Source: Protea cynaroides (lineage: Eukaryota > Streptophyta > Magnoliopsida > Proteales > Proteaceae). Taken from it: a stretch of 64,000 nt of DNA. The notes beneath the pieces are model-generated. The model did no database searches. It was not told where the DNA came from and worked only from the letters and a program-made list of their open reading frames with translations. The translations under genes were made by a program, and so were the position numbers. Below, piece by piece: positions 10,531-23,106 of this stretch. The stretch spans positions 7,387,217 through 7,451,216 of the forward strand of contig CM053266.1 in assembly GCA_028583415.1 (NCBI GenBank), read 5' to 3'. The first letter of the stretch is position 1, and the number at the start of each line of letters is the position of its first letter.

Positions 10531-12802
10531 TGTCACACCCCAATTTTGTACTATTCAGAATGGTGTGATGAACCGCTAGCAAACCAACGGTTCAACCAGG
10601 ATCTCGAGTAGGCTATATCCGTTTTATCTAAACCTCATACATCCACATTCATAATCAGAGTAAATACACAATAGCAGAAGTCTTATAGTAAAATGAACTG
10701 AGGAATCTAGATGTGATAATCATATTTAAGTAGCAAATTATTTTGTATCAACTAAGACATAAATAAATATCAATTACATGTCTTTACTAAATCCAAAAAA
10801 TTAAAATAAAATATAATCGAATTCGCATGAGTTGCACTCGTAAGAGGAGTCATGCGTATCCACTTCGTCTTCTACTTCAATCGTCGCCATGTGCCCGTAC
10901 ACTGGAGCATTGATATAATCTTCGACGGTAGTACCTGCACCAGCAACTAAAATATTTGACGTCAAGAGGGTGAGCACACGTCATGGCTCAATGAGCAAAC
11001 AAAACAATGCAACAATACATATGCATGCATTCAATTCATATCTTTGGTCTGGTTTAAAGTTTGTAATATGCAATAGAAAGGGTTGGAGGTCAAAGGTTAA
11101 CGTTTATTGACCCCTCCTCTATACACAAGTGTGGAAGCCCGCCCAAAGGTTAACGTTTATTGTCGTCCCCATCCACCCTACCATGAACATTGTACAACAA
11201 AGGTTAACGTTTATTGCTGTACAGTGCCATACCAACACGTAAGCCCCTGCTGGCGATGGCTTGCAAACTGGGCTCACAACTAACCAATCCTAATGCCAAA
11301 CAGTGTATCCAAGGCCTCACCCCAGCATCCCTCAGAATGCCCAGAGAGATAGAGCTATGGCCCCCCGGTAGAGTCAGAGACTACAAGGACCGAGACCACC
11401 TCCCCTGATACTCTACGACGTAATAGTTATGCTAAAGTAATGGCGATACGACGATGCTAATGCACAAGACTTGAGTTAGAAATAGAGCTAGAGTGGTGAG
11501 GCCCGGCCTATGACACTCCCCCTGATACTCACTCGCATCAAGTACACCAACCACATACATACATTCACATGCCTATTCCTATCATCATGGTCATTATCAT
11601 GTTATAAACAATAAAGTAAATATGCATGAACAATAAATAGAAATATTGGATGACATGTTGAATGCACATTACAAGCATGTTTGCATAGAATCAAGCATAG
11701 CATTGGACTCAAGAAATAAAAATAGTTTGTTATTAACCAATTAGATTAGGTCTTGTTTCCTCACCTTTACTTGATCGTAAGTCCTCTTTCAAGCTTTAAG
11801 AATCAACTATATATCGATCTTATATCACTAGAAAACCTAACCAAGTCGATAAAATTTAATTAGAATTAATTCGAACTTTAAAAAGTATGCTGCTAACTGG
11901 GGGTCGATGCTAGGGTTGGAGGTTTGATCGACCCTGGGTGCGACCACCCTTATTCTGGACTTCCCGAACACTGGGGGTCGATGCTCAGGGTCTGGTAGGT
12001 CGATGGCCATCGACCCCCATGCGACCCCCCTGTGGGTTTTGTCAATTTTTCTTCCTTCAGTCCATTCTTCATGTTTGGGGTCCTATGGCTTGCTCCTACA
12101 GTCCATTCCACACATGTTCAATGGCCTAGAACCGTGGTTCATTCACCTATATGGCTTTCATGATTTCCCCCATGGTTTTCCATGAAAACCTAACCATGGG
12201 TGGATGATTTGGGTTCCTCCTAGATCATTCCCTCTTCTCTATCTATTCTAAGATCTTTAGAATTACATGGAGTTGGTATCCTTACCTGAGAATTAGGCTT
12301 TTTTCTCTGAAGCCTTCTCCTTGATCTTCTTCTCCACTTTCCTTCTCTTCTCTTTCTCCTTCTCTTTCTCTCAATCCAATTTGGGTTCTAAAAGGAGTGA
12401 AAGAGGCTTAGGGACGTCCTATTTATTGAGTAGAAACTCCTAAAATAAGTCCCATTGAGATTAGGAAGGAATCACATTGAAATTAGGAAAGTTTCCTAAT
12501 TTTTTATTTGAGCTATTTTTACCGACTACCGGGGATCGACAGGGGGGGTCGGAGATCCCATCGACCCCTGGTCCTTAAAATATCTGACCCCCCATGTAAA
12601 ACTGGGGGTCTGACTTTTATACTGGGGGGGTCTGACTCTCCCTTGCTGGGTATGCGACCCTCCCCTTGTTTTGAGTATTTTTGGGTCAGTTTAATACCTG
12701 GGATCTTGATCTCCTTCACGCACGTGATCCATTTGGTTCGACCATGATGGGTAGACCTGGTTCAAGGTGGTATGACCGGATTAGTTTGATACGGGTCTTA
12801 CA
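10531..12802 (-). repeat. 5' LTR of E1 (2272 bp)
   Basis: Minus-strand TG...CA LTR, closely matching 806-3078 with scattered substitutions and a few small indels. A degenerate TATA lies at 12419-12426. GGTCGA/CGACC clusters lie at about 11890-12030 and 12530-12665. The three CAAAGGTTAACGTTTATTG copies are at 11091, 11144 and 11198. Its outer end (12802) interrupts the antisense ORF of E2. Confidence 0.93.
12419..12426 (-). promoter_or_regulatory. TATA-like box of LTR 10531-12802
   Basis: AATAAATA on the minus strand just upstream of the conserved GGACGTCCCTAAGCC block. Likely start region of the E1 genomic RNA. Confidence 0.4.
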
Positions 12803-13128
12803 TCCCAAGCGTGTTCCCAATCATTTGGATTCTCCTCTACATCTAGATTCGCAAAGAACAATTTTACCAAGTTGGGGCGTGTGGTTTCTTCATATTGAAT
12901 GATGGGCAACCATCCCATTGCCCTGAAAGTGGTCTCAACTTCAATACAGTGTAGGTGCTGCAAGTTTACAAAGCTGCCAGACTCAATGCTTTTGCCTTGG
13001 AACCATGGAAAGCGTGCCTCTACAGCCTCTGACCAAAATAACCTCTCATCATAGGAGCGGGCAGGAGGGTGTGGCCTGTGCATACTTGGCGCATAAGATT
13101 GTCTACCTACACCACGATGCCCATACAT
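12803..13128 (-). pseudogene. Antisense ORF of E2, N-terminal part
   Basis: About 108 codons of the PF20167-like protein, from ATG at 13128 (MYGHRG) down to the insertion of E1 at 12802/12803. GWLPII, RPNLVKLFFANL and the Arg/His/Pro-rich start resemble the E5 copy (MAPRRG...). No stop interrupts this part. A splice acceptor (CTTCACAG) lies 8 bases upstream of the ATG. The remainder is beyond the inserted element, outside the window. Confidence 0.7.
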
Positions 13129-13136
13129 GTCGTAAA

Positions 13137-13552
13137 CTGTGAAGCAAAGAAAAATACAATAAAAGTTAGCGAAAATTCTTGAAATTTTACAGCATAACGT
13201 CAGAAAATGGAGCAAAAGCCTCAAACTCACCCAAATATGGGTAGGAGGACTTACGTAGTGACACAATGCCGTTACATGATCAAACAATTTTACATAAGGC
13301 AAGGAAAGTAGATGCATATCAGTAAATTTTTAAAAATTTCAAAAACCTAGGTTAGAAAGTTAAAATTTTGGGATTTCTCCCAAACCAATCGATGGAACTT
13401 TTGAATAGGTTGAGGGGTTTTGCTCATTGAGACCCCAAGAACCCTTCTCAAATTTTCTATTATTGGAATTTCTCAAAGTAAGAAAAATCAAGTTTTAGGC
13501 ATAAAAGACGATGAGATTTTTCTCAAAGAGAGGAAGAAGAGGAGGAACTCAC
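13137..13552 (-). other. 5' intron of the antisense ORF (E2)
   Basis: Minus-strand donor AAG|GTGAGT at 13552 and acceptor TTCACAG at 13137, 416 bp. Same place relative to the ATG as in the other copies. Confidence 0.6.
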
Positions 13553-13599
13553 CTTGGAATCGAGTTTGGTACTCTTGGTCGAAAGGAATCACTCCTAGG

Positions 13600-13745
13600 A
13601 ACACCAGTTGGACTGTAGAGAGACTCAGCAACTCGGAGAAAAATCACCATCGGTATCACAATGGGTACCTCTTGGGAAGCTGGAAATTTTATACTGCTTC
13701 CCATACCGGCTGGGCCATTCCTACAGGTCCCCCAACCGGTATGGT
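13600..13745. promoter_or_regulatory. Motif-rich divergent region (E2)
   Basis: Between the antisense-ORF exon and gag. It holds ACCGGTATGG and related words (CCATACCGGC, CCAACCGGT), the same words found in the LTR of E2 around 19610-19750. It is less dense than the clusters in E3, E6 and E7. Confidence 0.4.
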
Positions 13746-13934
13746 GCAACCAGAATAGGCAATTTTGCCTAAAAAATTACAAAATTTTAAATTTTTGTTC
13801 CATCCTTTTCTATTAATGATTAATTCTCTATTGTGCATATATTGAGACTGAATAACATTGTTTTGGCTAATTATTTCATTCGTCTCATGTGTGTTCAATG
13901 CATTTAGATATCTTCAGAATTTCAGTAATCTGCA

Positions 13935-15310
13935 ATGGTGAGAGGAAATGGTCAAATAATTCCTTGCAGACACTGTCACTCAAGAGTACTTCCTATTGAA
14001 GGGGATCTAGGAACGGAAAATTTTGAGGCAAATGAAGAGAGGGGCAATGAGGAAGAGCACGATCCTCTTAGTGGGAGTGGAAATCAGGTGGAAAGCAATG
14101 AAAAAGCTCCACTATCGGGCCAAACACACACAAACTCTAAGACCATAGAGGCAAATTTGGTCGTCTAGATGGAGGCACAGAAGAAGAAGTTCTTCGACGA
14201 AATGTTGAAGACGTTTAGGCCACCTGGGCCTGCACCTGCAAATATGCCACCCACAACCACAGAAAATGCAAATATGGTACCAGTGGGGGTTAGTACAGCT
14301 ACTGAGGGGCGACAACAACAATCAAACCAGCACAATACGTTTCCTCAGCAGGTTATAGGGATACCCACCCCTAACCAGGATCAGGGTGCATATCAAGGTG
14401 CATATCATGGTGGATATCAGGGAGTATATCAGTGGTTACTCATATCAGCCGCAATGGTATGGTCAAGCACCGTATGGACAGAGTAGCCTTTCTAGAGCGG
14501 TGGATGGATTTTTGAAGTTAAAGCCACCAACTTTTATAGGGAAGCCAGGGAAGCCACTGTGGCCATCACAGTGGACAGCTGAGAGGGAATGGAACTTTCA
14601 CCTGCTAGAGTGTTCGGATGAAGAAAAGGTACTATATGCCACTCATATGTTGAAGGAAGAAGCCAATGGATGGTGAAACTCGACCAGAGCATATTTGGAA
14701 ACGAAGCATGGTATAATCACTTGGGCCATATTCAAAGAGGCCTTCTTTGAAAAATACTTTCCAAGGAGCTTCCGTGACTAAATGGAGAAGGAGTTCCTCA
14801 ACCTACAGTAGTCCCAGATGACCGTAGAGGCATACCAACAGAAGTATGTGGAGTTGTTTTTCTTTGCTCCAACCAATATGCAGGAGGAAGAAACTAAGAC
14901 CCGTCGTTTCACAATGGGTCTTAAAGGCGTCATACGAGAGCATGTGTTGGGGCAGGGACTGAAGATCTACAATGAAGCTGTATAGGTGGCTCGAGTCATT
15001 AAAGCAAGTCAGAGTGATAGTTTCTTTGCACAGAATAGGGGTCTGAAGAGGCCTAACCCTGAGGCTCAAGGCAGAGGAAACAACAGACCATATCGTCTAT
15101 TCAAGCCACCAACTAGTACTGTGCCACCCAGATCTGTTCCTGCAGTGACACTACAGGCAACGAGGTAGAACACCAGCGTAAAGTGCTTCAATTGTCAACA
15201 TGTGGGTCACTATGCCAGGACATGCCCACTACCAAAGAAGCAACTGCAACAAGGCAAGGTGTACGCTGTTACCACGAAGGAAGCAATTGCATCACCTGAT
15301 GTGATTACTG
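13935..15310 (+). pseudogene. gag: Gag of E2
   Basis: Start at ATG 13935 (MVRGNGQIIPCRHCHS). A charged and Pro-rich N terminus is followed by the Retrotrans_gag domain (about 14500-14960; PLWPSQWTAEREWNF, KYFPRSF) and an intact CCHC knuckle (CFNCQHVGHYARTC, about 15183). Stops include TAG 14166-14168 (CAG to TAG) and a TGG-to-TGA at about 14676. A frameshift lies near 14430. The last codons end in Thr plus the first base of Gly at the splice donor. Frame differs from pol, so splicing or frameshifting was needed for Gag-Pol. Confidence 0.83.
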
Positions 15311-15390
15311 GTATGATTCTGTACTTACTCTATTAGTTACTGCATTAATTGTATGAGCATGTAAAACTAAGGGCTAATTAAAAACCTCAG
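15311..15390 (+). other. Intron at the gag-pol boundary (E2)
   Basis: GTATGA donor, ACTAAGG as possible branch site, CCTCAG acceptor, 80 bp with stops. Joining 15310 to 15391 moves from the gag frame to the pol frame and gives Thr-Gly-Ile-Val, as in the other copies. Confidence 0.7.
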
Positions 15391-18300
15391 GTATAGTAAA
15401 CATAGCAATGGTACCCACGAGGGTCCTATTTGACTCAGGGGCCACCCATTCCTTTGTGTCAGTATCATTTGGAAAAGGACTAGATCAACCCATCAAGACT
15501 TTGGAACCAAGTCTGTTAGTTCAATCCCCTATGGGAATGGAAGTGGTATTAGAAGAATATTATGGACCTTTCCCAGTACATATTAAATGACGGGATTTGG
15601 AAGCCAATCTAGTCCAGCTTGAGATGTCGAATTTCGATGTTATTCTAGGAATGGACTGGTTATCTCAGCACTCAGCAAGCCTATTGTATGTTGAGAAGAA
15701 GCTAGCCTTCAAGGACAGCGAAGGAAAAGAGTTCAACTTCAAAGGGACTAAGTTGCCTAGGAAGAGAAAGCTTATACTCTCTTCCCTTAGAGCAAAGAAG
15801 TGCCTAGAAAAGGGGGGAGTAGGATACGTCATATCAGTTGTGGATGTGACCACTGACTTGCCAAAGATGGAAGACATCGAGGTAGTGCGGGAGTTTCCTG
15901 ATGTGTTCCCAGAAGACCTACCCGGATTACCACCAGACAGTGCGACTGAATTTGTAATAGATCATTTGCCAGGGGTAGCGCCGGTATCTAGAGCACCCTA
16001 TAGAATGACTCCTATAGAGTTGAAGGAGTTGAAGATCCAGCTGCAAGAATTATTAGACAAGGGATTCATAAGGCCGAGTATATCACCTTGGGGAGCACCT
16101 GTGCTATTTGTCAAGAAGAAAGATGGTAGCATATGTCTTTGTATGGACTATCGAGAGTTAAACAAGCTCACCTTCAAGAACAGGTACCCACTACCTAGAA
16201 TAGAAGACTTGTTTGATCAACTGCAAGGTGCAAGTGTGTCCTCAAAGATTGATCTGAGGTCAGGGTATCATCAACTCAAGATCAAGGAGGCATACATTCC
16301 CAAGACAGCTTTCAGAACAAGATATGGGCACTACGAGTTCCTTGTGATGTCCTTTGGGTTGACCAATGCACCTGCATCGTTTATGGAACTGACGAATCGA
16401 GTATTCCATGACATGTTGGACACGTCAGTTATGGTATTCATAGATGATATTTTGGTCTACTCCAAGGATAAGGAGACGCATGCAATGCACTTGAGAGCAG
16501 CATTATAGAGACTAAGAAGAGAGAAGCTCCATGCAAAATTCAAGAAATATGAATTTTGGCTAGATAAAGTGGCCTTCTTGGGTCACTTGGTCTCTGCTGA
16601 AGGAATTAAGGTGGATCCAAGCAAGATTGCAACCATAGTAGAATGGGAAGCGCCGAAGACAGTTACTGAGATTTGTAGCTTCCTGGGACTAGCGGGATAT
16701 TTTAAAAGATTTGTGAAAGATTATTCCAAGATCCCTGTTCTACTCACCAGACTGACCAAGAAGGGGGAGAAGTTCATATGGACAGAAGAATGTGAGAAAT
16801 GCTTCCAGACACTGAAGTCAAGACTGGTTTCAGCACCTATATTGACTATTCCTACTCCAGGCCTTCCATTCACACTGTATATAGATGCTTCGGGTTTGGG
16901 ATTGGGATATGTGCTAATGTAAGGAGAACCAATAATCGCCTATGCCTCAAGACAACTGAAGGAGTATGAGAAGAACTATCCCACACATGACCTAGAATTA
17001 ACAGCAGTTATTCATGCCATCAAGACTTAGAGGCACTACCTATATGGTGAGAAATTTCAGATTAAGTCTGACCACAAAAGCCTGACATATCTTTTCACCC
17101 AAAAAATCTGAACATGAGGCAAAGGAGGTGGTTAGAATAACTCAAAGACTACGATTGTGACATTCAGTACCATCCAGGTAAAGCAAATGTTGTAGCTAAT
17201 GCTCTGAGTAGAAAATGGGCGTCGAACCCTAAAGCAGGGCCGAGTACTTGTGTGTCGCAATTTCTGGCTCAACGGAGAATGAGGAGCAGCTCTTACGAAA
17301 GTTGGCAGATGATCCAGTGGAGCAAGGTTTGATACACAAATTTACCCTTATGTTTGCAGCACTGAAGATTTTGCCTGACCTGACAGAGGAGGTAAAAGCA
17401 GCAATCCTACAGGACCCATACCTCAAGACAGTGCAAGAAGATTTGGAAAAGGGTTAAGCCAATCCTGATTTCACCTTGGATGCAGACAAGGTACTCAGGT
17501 ATCGTGGAAAGCTGTGCATACCTAAGAATGAGAATTCAGAAATTAAAAATCAAATCATGTTAGAAGCTCACTCCATCCCATGTTTAGTACATCCTGAAAG
17601 TAATAAGATGTACCATGACCTAAAGTGGTTGTACTGGTGGAGGGATATGAAAGCAGATGTGGCCAGATATGTCTTTCAATGTCTAAATTGCCAGTAAGTT
17701 AAAACAGAGAGATAGAGGCTTGCAGGTTTATTGCAGCCATTACTGAGCCAGCATGGAAATGGGATTGTATTACCATGGACTTTGTCACTGGCCTGCCTAT
17801 GACTCCAAGGTCAGTGAATGCGGTTTGGGTAGTTGTAGATCGCCTCACCAAGATTGCAAGATTTATCCCTGCCAGACTGCAATATACCATGGACAGGTTA
17901 GCAAAATTATATGTAGACAATATAGTCTGACTCCACGATGTGCCAGAGAGTATAGTATCTGACAGAGATCCATGCTTCACCTCAAAGTTCTGGGAGGGAT
18001 TACAGAAGGCCATGGGAACAAAACTAAAGTTCAGTACATCCTTCCACCCTCAAACAGATGGTCAGTCAGAGATGACCATCCAGATCCTAGAAGACATGCT
18101 TCGAGCATGTGCTTTCAACTTCAAGGGAGCTTGGGATGAGAAGCTTTCACTCATCTAGTTTGCCTACAATAATAGCTACTAAGCTACGATCCAGATGGCT
18201 CCATATGAAGCCTTGTATGGTAAGAAATACCAAACACCATTGTTATGGAACAAGGTTGGAGAAAGTCGAATCGTAGGACCAAAATTTGCTGAGGAAACCT

Positions 18301-18895
18301 GCAAAGCAGTGGATCAAATTAAGGAAAGAGTGAAGACAACGCAAGTACGTCAGAAGCACTATGCTGATAACAGGCGCCGAGACCTCGAATTCACCGTTGG
18401 TGATAAAGTATTTTTGAAGGTATTACCAGTAAGAGGCCTAAAGCGGTTCGAAAAGAAAAGAAAATTATGTCCTAGGTATGTGGGACCATATGAGATTCTA
18501 TCTCGATGTGGCAACGTGGCCTATCAACTTGCATTGCCACCAGCGATGTCCAGTGTCCACAATGTCTTCCACGTGTCCCTATTGAAGAAGTACGTAAGAG
18601 ACCCCTCACATATTCTTGTTGCAGACCCTCTAGATTTGACAAAAGACTTGACCTTCGAGGTAGTACCAATCAAGCTCATCAGTCGAAAGATACAGCAGCT
18701 TCGAAGGCGTGCTATACACTACATCAAGGTAGTTTGGAAGAGTCAGGATGTAGAAGAAATCACCTAGGAGGAGGAGGACGCCATGCGACAAGCATACCCT
18801 CATTTTTCGACTCGGAAGATATGTACAATTTTGAGGATGAAATTTCCTTTAAGGGTGGGGGAATTGTGAGACCAACATGTAAATTTCGAGGATGA
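15391..18895 (+). pseudogene. pol: Pol polyprotein of E2
   Basis: Protease (DSGATHSF, 15430-15453), RT (about 15990-16500, active site FIDDILVYS intact), RNase H (about 16860-17210, YIDASG), zinc-binding and integrase segments (about 17530-18170, SDRDPCFTS), integrase C terminus and chromodomain (about 18715-18800). The stretch 15597-16505 is open for 303 codons. Breaks: TGA at 15588-15590, CAG-to-TAG at 16506-16508, TAA/TAG stops near 16920, 17030 and 17696, frameshifts around 17100 and between 17700 and 17940, a stop in the chromodomain and a frameshift near 18803. The last frame ends at 18895 after the first polypurine tract. Confidence 0.86.
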
Positions 18896-18919
18896 AATTT
18901 CTTTTAAGGGTGGTAGAGT
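18851..18919 (+). other. Doubled polypurine tract of E2
   Basis: Two copies, AAGGGTGGGGGAATTGTGAG (from 18851) and AAGGGTGGTAGAGTTGTAAG (from 18906), each preceded by GAGGATGAAATTTC. The distal copy ends in a sequence that mimics the LTR start. The second copy abuts the true LTR. E5 has the same doubling with nearly the same spacing. Confidence 0.7.
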
Positions 18920-20983
18920 TGTAAGAACCGTACTCTGAAAACCTGGTTTAACTCATGGTTTACGTCATGACAAGTCGCTCAATCATAATTGGACCGGAAG
19001 GCGAGGCCAGGTGACGAACCACGATATCCAGGTATGAGAAACGATGTGTAAAAACTCAATTTTTACATACCGGTCTCACTTAGAGTAAGACCGATATGTC
19101 CAATGGGTATGTTTTCTTGAGTGGAGACGGACTCCAGCGGGTCCCACACTCTGAATCCGAGTTTAGGAAACCTTTTAGATGTAGGAGACCATTATAGAAT
19201 GGTCTCCCACTATATGTAGACACATTCTTTCTCTTTAGATCATTTCCAAACACTCTCAAACCCTAGAGCCGTCTGGAAGAGATCTGAGAAGGATCAAGGA
19301 GGAAGGAGCCTACGCAAGATGGGGATTTTCCATTGGAGGGGAGCACCGCCATTCAACAAACATCGGTAAGTGCTTGACCTTTGTATTGATGTTTGGAATT
19401 ATGGATCAAAGTTGTGAAACGGCGTAATGATCCAAAACCCTAGAACTGTAAAACCCTAGTTTCATTAAGATCCATTCTGAAAAGGATGCGATGAAATAAT
19501 CTAAACTTAGGTGACCAAACAGGTATCTTGACCTTAGAATGGTTTAGGAAGAACCCTAAAAACTAAGCTGATGATCGACGAGAGAGGGAGATCCGAGATT
19601 GGGCTCTCGGACCCATACCTTCGGACATACCGGTTGGACAATAAGTCATGCAGTATGGTCCTACGGTATATACCGTAGGCACATACCGGCTGTAGTATAC
19701 TAAAACCGGTATGTGAGACCGGTATAGTGAGACTGGTACTGCCACCGGTATGCTTACTAAAGCCTGGTTGTTGGCCAGACTTGGTTCTGACCAACTGTAA
19801 CCCTAATAACTTAATTTTAATCTATAAATATGATCATGTAGGACTTGTAGACGACGTGAGGGGACTCTGTGATGCAGAGCAGACTTGCAATCACTCGTTA
19901 GGTAAGGGACAAGACTCCAAAGCCTAAGTAACTAAATAATAGTAAACCGTCATGATCATATATGTTTCTGTGATTATTGTTTGTTACTTGTGCATTTCAC
20001 ATGCCATCTAGTTATTTAAATTTTATTATTTGTTCATGCATATTAGTATGCTAAGATGATGTTTGTTTAGGCATGTGATTGTTTTCGTTAGTATATGAAA
20101 TGTGAAGGGGAATGGATCCGAATATATCCTCACACTGAACCTTTTTCGTATTGCCATCTACCTTAGCGGGCTAGGTGCGAATAGGGTATCAGGGAGAGGA
20201 TGTGGGATTGTGACGCTGCCTGCCCACAAGACTCGAACCCTATCTCTATGTCATAGGGAGCTGTACTGGGATAGGGTCATAGATACTATGATGACATAGG
20301 ACTGATTAGAAACAGAACCCACTTGCAAGCCCTTGCCAATAAGGGTTTAGGTATTGGTGTAGTGTAGGGTATCAGGGGGAGGACGTGGGATGGTGGCTCA
20401 GCCTGCCTGTCAAACTCTAGCTCTATCTCTATACCGGAGTGAGTGATGTGGGGCAACAACAATAGTGTGGATAAGAGCCTGACTGTTGGGTGTGCTCACA
20501 CTCGTGCATGGAACTACGGTGGCTGCCAAACCTTATCATAGCATTTTGCAAGTTATACCTGACGCAATTGTAATGTTATCTCATGCATTTTGTATTTTAC
20601 ATTGGTCTTGTGCTTTACTAAGATAAGTTGTGAGCTCACCCCGTATATATATACTCTTTTTCAAATGTTGATGCAGGTTACACTGTTGAGGACTTCATGA
20701 CTGCTCTAGCTTATTAGACAGTGGCTGCTATAGATTCGCAGACAATGGAGGACGAGCATAATGTTTCATGTGAGTGCTCTTACTGTGTGTTCCTTTAGGG
20801 TTATTTATTTATTCTTTCAGTTGGGTATAGACAATGTATTAAATTATTATTTATGATTATGGATGATGGCATAATTAGAATAATTATTTATTTATAATTA
20901 GAAACTTTGTTCATTTATTATTTAATTCCACTGCTATTTATGTCTCTGATTATGGTTAGTTTGCTTGGGATGGTTTATTGACT
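18920..20983 (+). repeat. 3' LTR of E2, truncated at its 3' end
   Basis: Begins TGTAAGAACCGTACTC directly after the polypurine tract. It carries a TATA at 19211-19218 and ACCGGTATG-type clusters around 18970-19090 and 19610-19750. The expected end (GGTTCATCAC...GGGGTGTGACA) is missing: homology stops after GGTTTATTGAC at about 20983. Confidence 0.8.
19211..19218 (+). promoter_or_regulatory. TATA box of the E2 LTR
   Basis: TATATGTA at the LTR position where other copies have TATATAAA, followed by the transcribed part of the LTR. Confidence 0.4.
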
Positions 20984-20985
20984 AG

Positions 20986-21011
20986 TTTAGGCATGTGATT
21001 GTTTTCGTTAG
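20986..21011 (+). repeat. 26-bp junction duplication
   Basis: An exact copy of 20066-20091 (TTTAGGCATGTGATTGTTTT...) at the boundary of two LTR pieces. It marks a rearrangement, for example a template switch during repair. Confidence 0.6.
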
Positions 21012-23106
21012 GTATGTAAAAAATCTATTTGTCTGATTAGACAACCTATGAAAGACGAATATGCATGAACAAATAGATTTTTCCGGTCTGTGGATTGGAC
21101 GACCGAACAGTTGACCGGTCAAGCCCAAAAATTGACTCCGAGTTTAGGAAAGTTTCCAAATTTGAGTAGGACTCCTTCCTAATTGGAATCTCACTCTCTA
21201 GGGAAGGTTACCCTCTATATAAGTGATGTTTCTCTACTTATTCCTACTCATTTGATCATTCTCAAACCCTAAAATTGAAAGGAAGAGTAGAGAAGAAGGC
21301 TTTGAAAAGAAAAAGGCTTGGAAAAGAAAAAAGCTTGGGAAAAGGTAAAGAAGCTCTACAGCAAGGAGTTATCGTTGGTCTCCAACCCACCACATTAAGG
21401 AACCAACAGTAAGTCCCTTTATCTCTATAGAAGTTTAGTGTTGTTTGGAATTTTGGGTTTCAATCACAGGGTTGGTAGATTGGATCCAATACCATGATTT
21501 CGTTCCCAAGATCTTCCATAGAAGCCAAAAAGTAAATTGTAGTTATTAGGGTTATATGGAGTGATTTTAAACTAGTTAATGACAACTATAGAATGATTTT
21601 AGGATAAATCTCGTTGAAAGAGCCAAAGAAACAACTCTGAGAGAAGACAGACTAAAGGATAACCTGGAGTACAACTTAGGGGTTGTTCGGTCCTATGACC
21701 AGTCGGCTAGATGCTAGACCAGACAGGTGACCGATCACTCTCAAGAAGTATGACAAGGTTTGTCTAGATGGCTGATCGGTAGGCCAATGCAAGATCGGTC
21801 ACACGATCGGACAATGTTCGGAAGGCATAAATACCAGACCAAGCAATGAGTCTGAGTACTGTAAGTTGACAGAATGGAACTCTAATTAAATTTTATTAAT
21901 TATTTAGGTTTTTCACTAATCCAATATAGTTCTTAAGGCTTAGGATGGAATGAACATCAATCACAAATAAGGGACAAGCCTAAACTAACTTGTTAATAAC
22001 AAGCTACCCTTTACGTTTCTGTTAACTGTATGATGCCATGATCTGTATGTTTAATTGTGCTTCTCACATGTCATCTAATAATTGTTATATATCTTGCTCA
22101 TGCATATTTTATTTAAAATTCTTCTACGATGATGATGATGAGGAGGATAGGCATGTATACGTGTATGGTCGGTGTGTTGGATGGGGAGAGCTTGTAGCAA
22201 CCATTCACCACACTGACATAATTGTATCGTCATTACCTTAGCAGAATTAGTACGCCATAGGGTATCAGGGGGGTGATCACGGTATGTGGATGTAGTTCTA
22301 CCAGTAGACCCTAGCTCTATCTCTATGGGTGTATTGATGGATGCTGGGGTAAGGCCTTGGATACATTTTGATGACATCTAGGATTAATTAGTCACAAATC
22401 CAGTTTGCAAGCCCTCACTAGTAAGGGCATACGTACTGGTATGCGGTAAGGTATTAGGGGGGTGTTGGCGGTGTGTGATCCGTCAAGCTCTAGCTCTATC
22501 TTGTAGTGAGTGATGTGGGGTGTGATCCATTGGAAGTGCTCACACTCTCGTGTATGGAGGTGTGGTGGCCACTTATCCTTACCATAGCACATTGCAAACT
22601 TAAACCAAACCAAAGATATGAATATGACATCATGCATATGTTTACTGCATTGTTTTTTTTTCTCATTGAGCTAAGTTGTGAGCACTCCCTATGATATCAC
22701 ATTCTTTTAGCTGATGATACAAGTACCGTTGTCGAAGACGATGTTAATGCACCATCGTATGGACACATGACGGCTATGGCCGTGTATGCGGTGGAGGACG
22801 AGCATGACTCATCACGAATCTTTCCACTATGTTTATGCTTAATGGTTTATTTTCGTATATGGATTTATGAAATTTGTAATAGATATTTAAAGTATGTTTT
22901 GGTTTACATTGGATAAATGGTTTACTTATTTATTTATCATTAGATACTCAGTTCATATTAATAAAGACTTCTGCTATTATTATTATCTTTGATTGTGATG
23001 TGGACATGTATGGTTTAGTAGTTGGCACGGTCCTATGTGATCCTGAGCCGTTGGTTCTATGACTGTTCATTCACAATTTTGGTTCGACCAAAATTGGGGT
23101 GTGACA
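21012..23106 (+). repeat. LTR fragment, plus strand
   Basis: Sequence collinear with the LTRs of this family: U3-like part with GGTC/GACC words (about 21095-21125), TATA TATATAAG at 21215-21222, a second cluster of CGGTC/GACC words (about 21680-21825), the GCATGTATACG and TCTATCTCTATGG blocks, and the end ACCAAAATTGGGGTGTGACA. The usual TGTAAGACC start is absent. An inverted repeat (AAAAATCTATTTGT at 21018 and ACAAATAGATTTTT at about 21069) lies at its damaged start. Confidence 0.75.
21215..21222 (+). promoter_or_regulatory. TATA box of LTR fragment
   Basis: TATATAAG in CCTCTATATAAGTGATG, at the conserved U3 position. Confidence 0.45.

Larger units (their letters stand above)
1..12802 (-). 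mobile_element. Tandem Ty3/gypsy chromovirus sharing an LTR (E0-E1)
   Basis: On the minus strand this reads LTR (10531-12802), primer site, antisense ORF, gag, pol, polypurine tract, LTR (806-3078), then again primer site and antisense-ORF tail (805 down to 1, cut by the window edge). The middle LTR therefore has internal sequence on both sides. Positions 1-805 and about 9726-10530 align almost base for base. The single element 806-12802 is 11,997 bp. Its right edge lies inside the antisense ORF of E2; the 5-base flank there is TCCCA (12803-12807) and its partner lies outside the window. The pol ends with a chromodomain, so this is a chromovirus, most like Tekay/Del. Confidence 0.9.
12803..20983 (+). 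mobile_element. Ty3/gypsy chromovirus E2, 5' end removed by E1 insertion
   Basis: Plus-strand element: interrupted antisense ORF (12803-13128), divergent region, gag, intron, pol, doubled polypurine tract, and a 3' LTR truncated at about 20983. Its 5' LTR and primer site must lie left of the window, beyond the tandem element that split its antisense ORF. Its gag (MVRGNG...) resembles E5, not E1, so E2 and E5 form a second subfamily. Confidence 0.85.

Noticed and set aside
21018..21083. Short inverted repeat as a foldback transposon
   Set aside because: Arms of about 14 bases with no flanking duplication; better explained as part of the rearranged LTR join.
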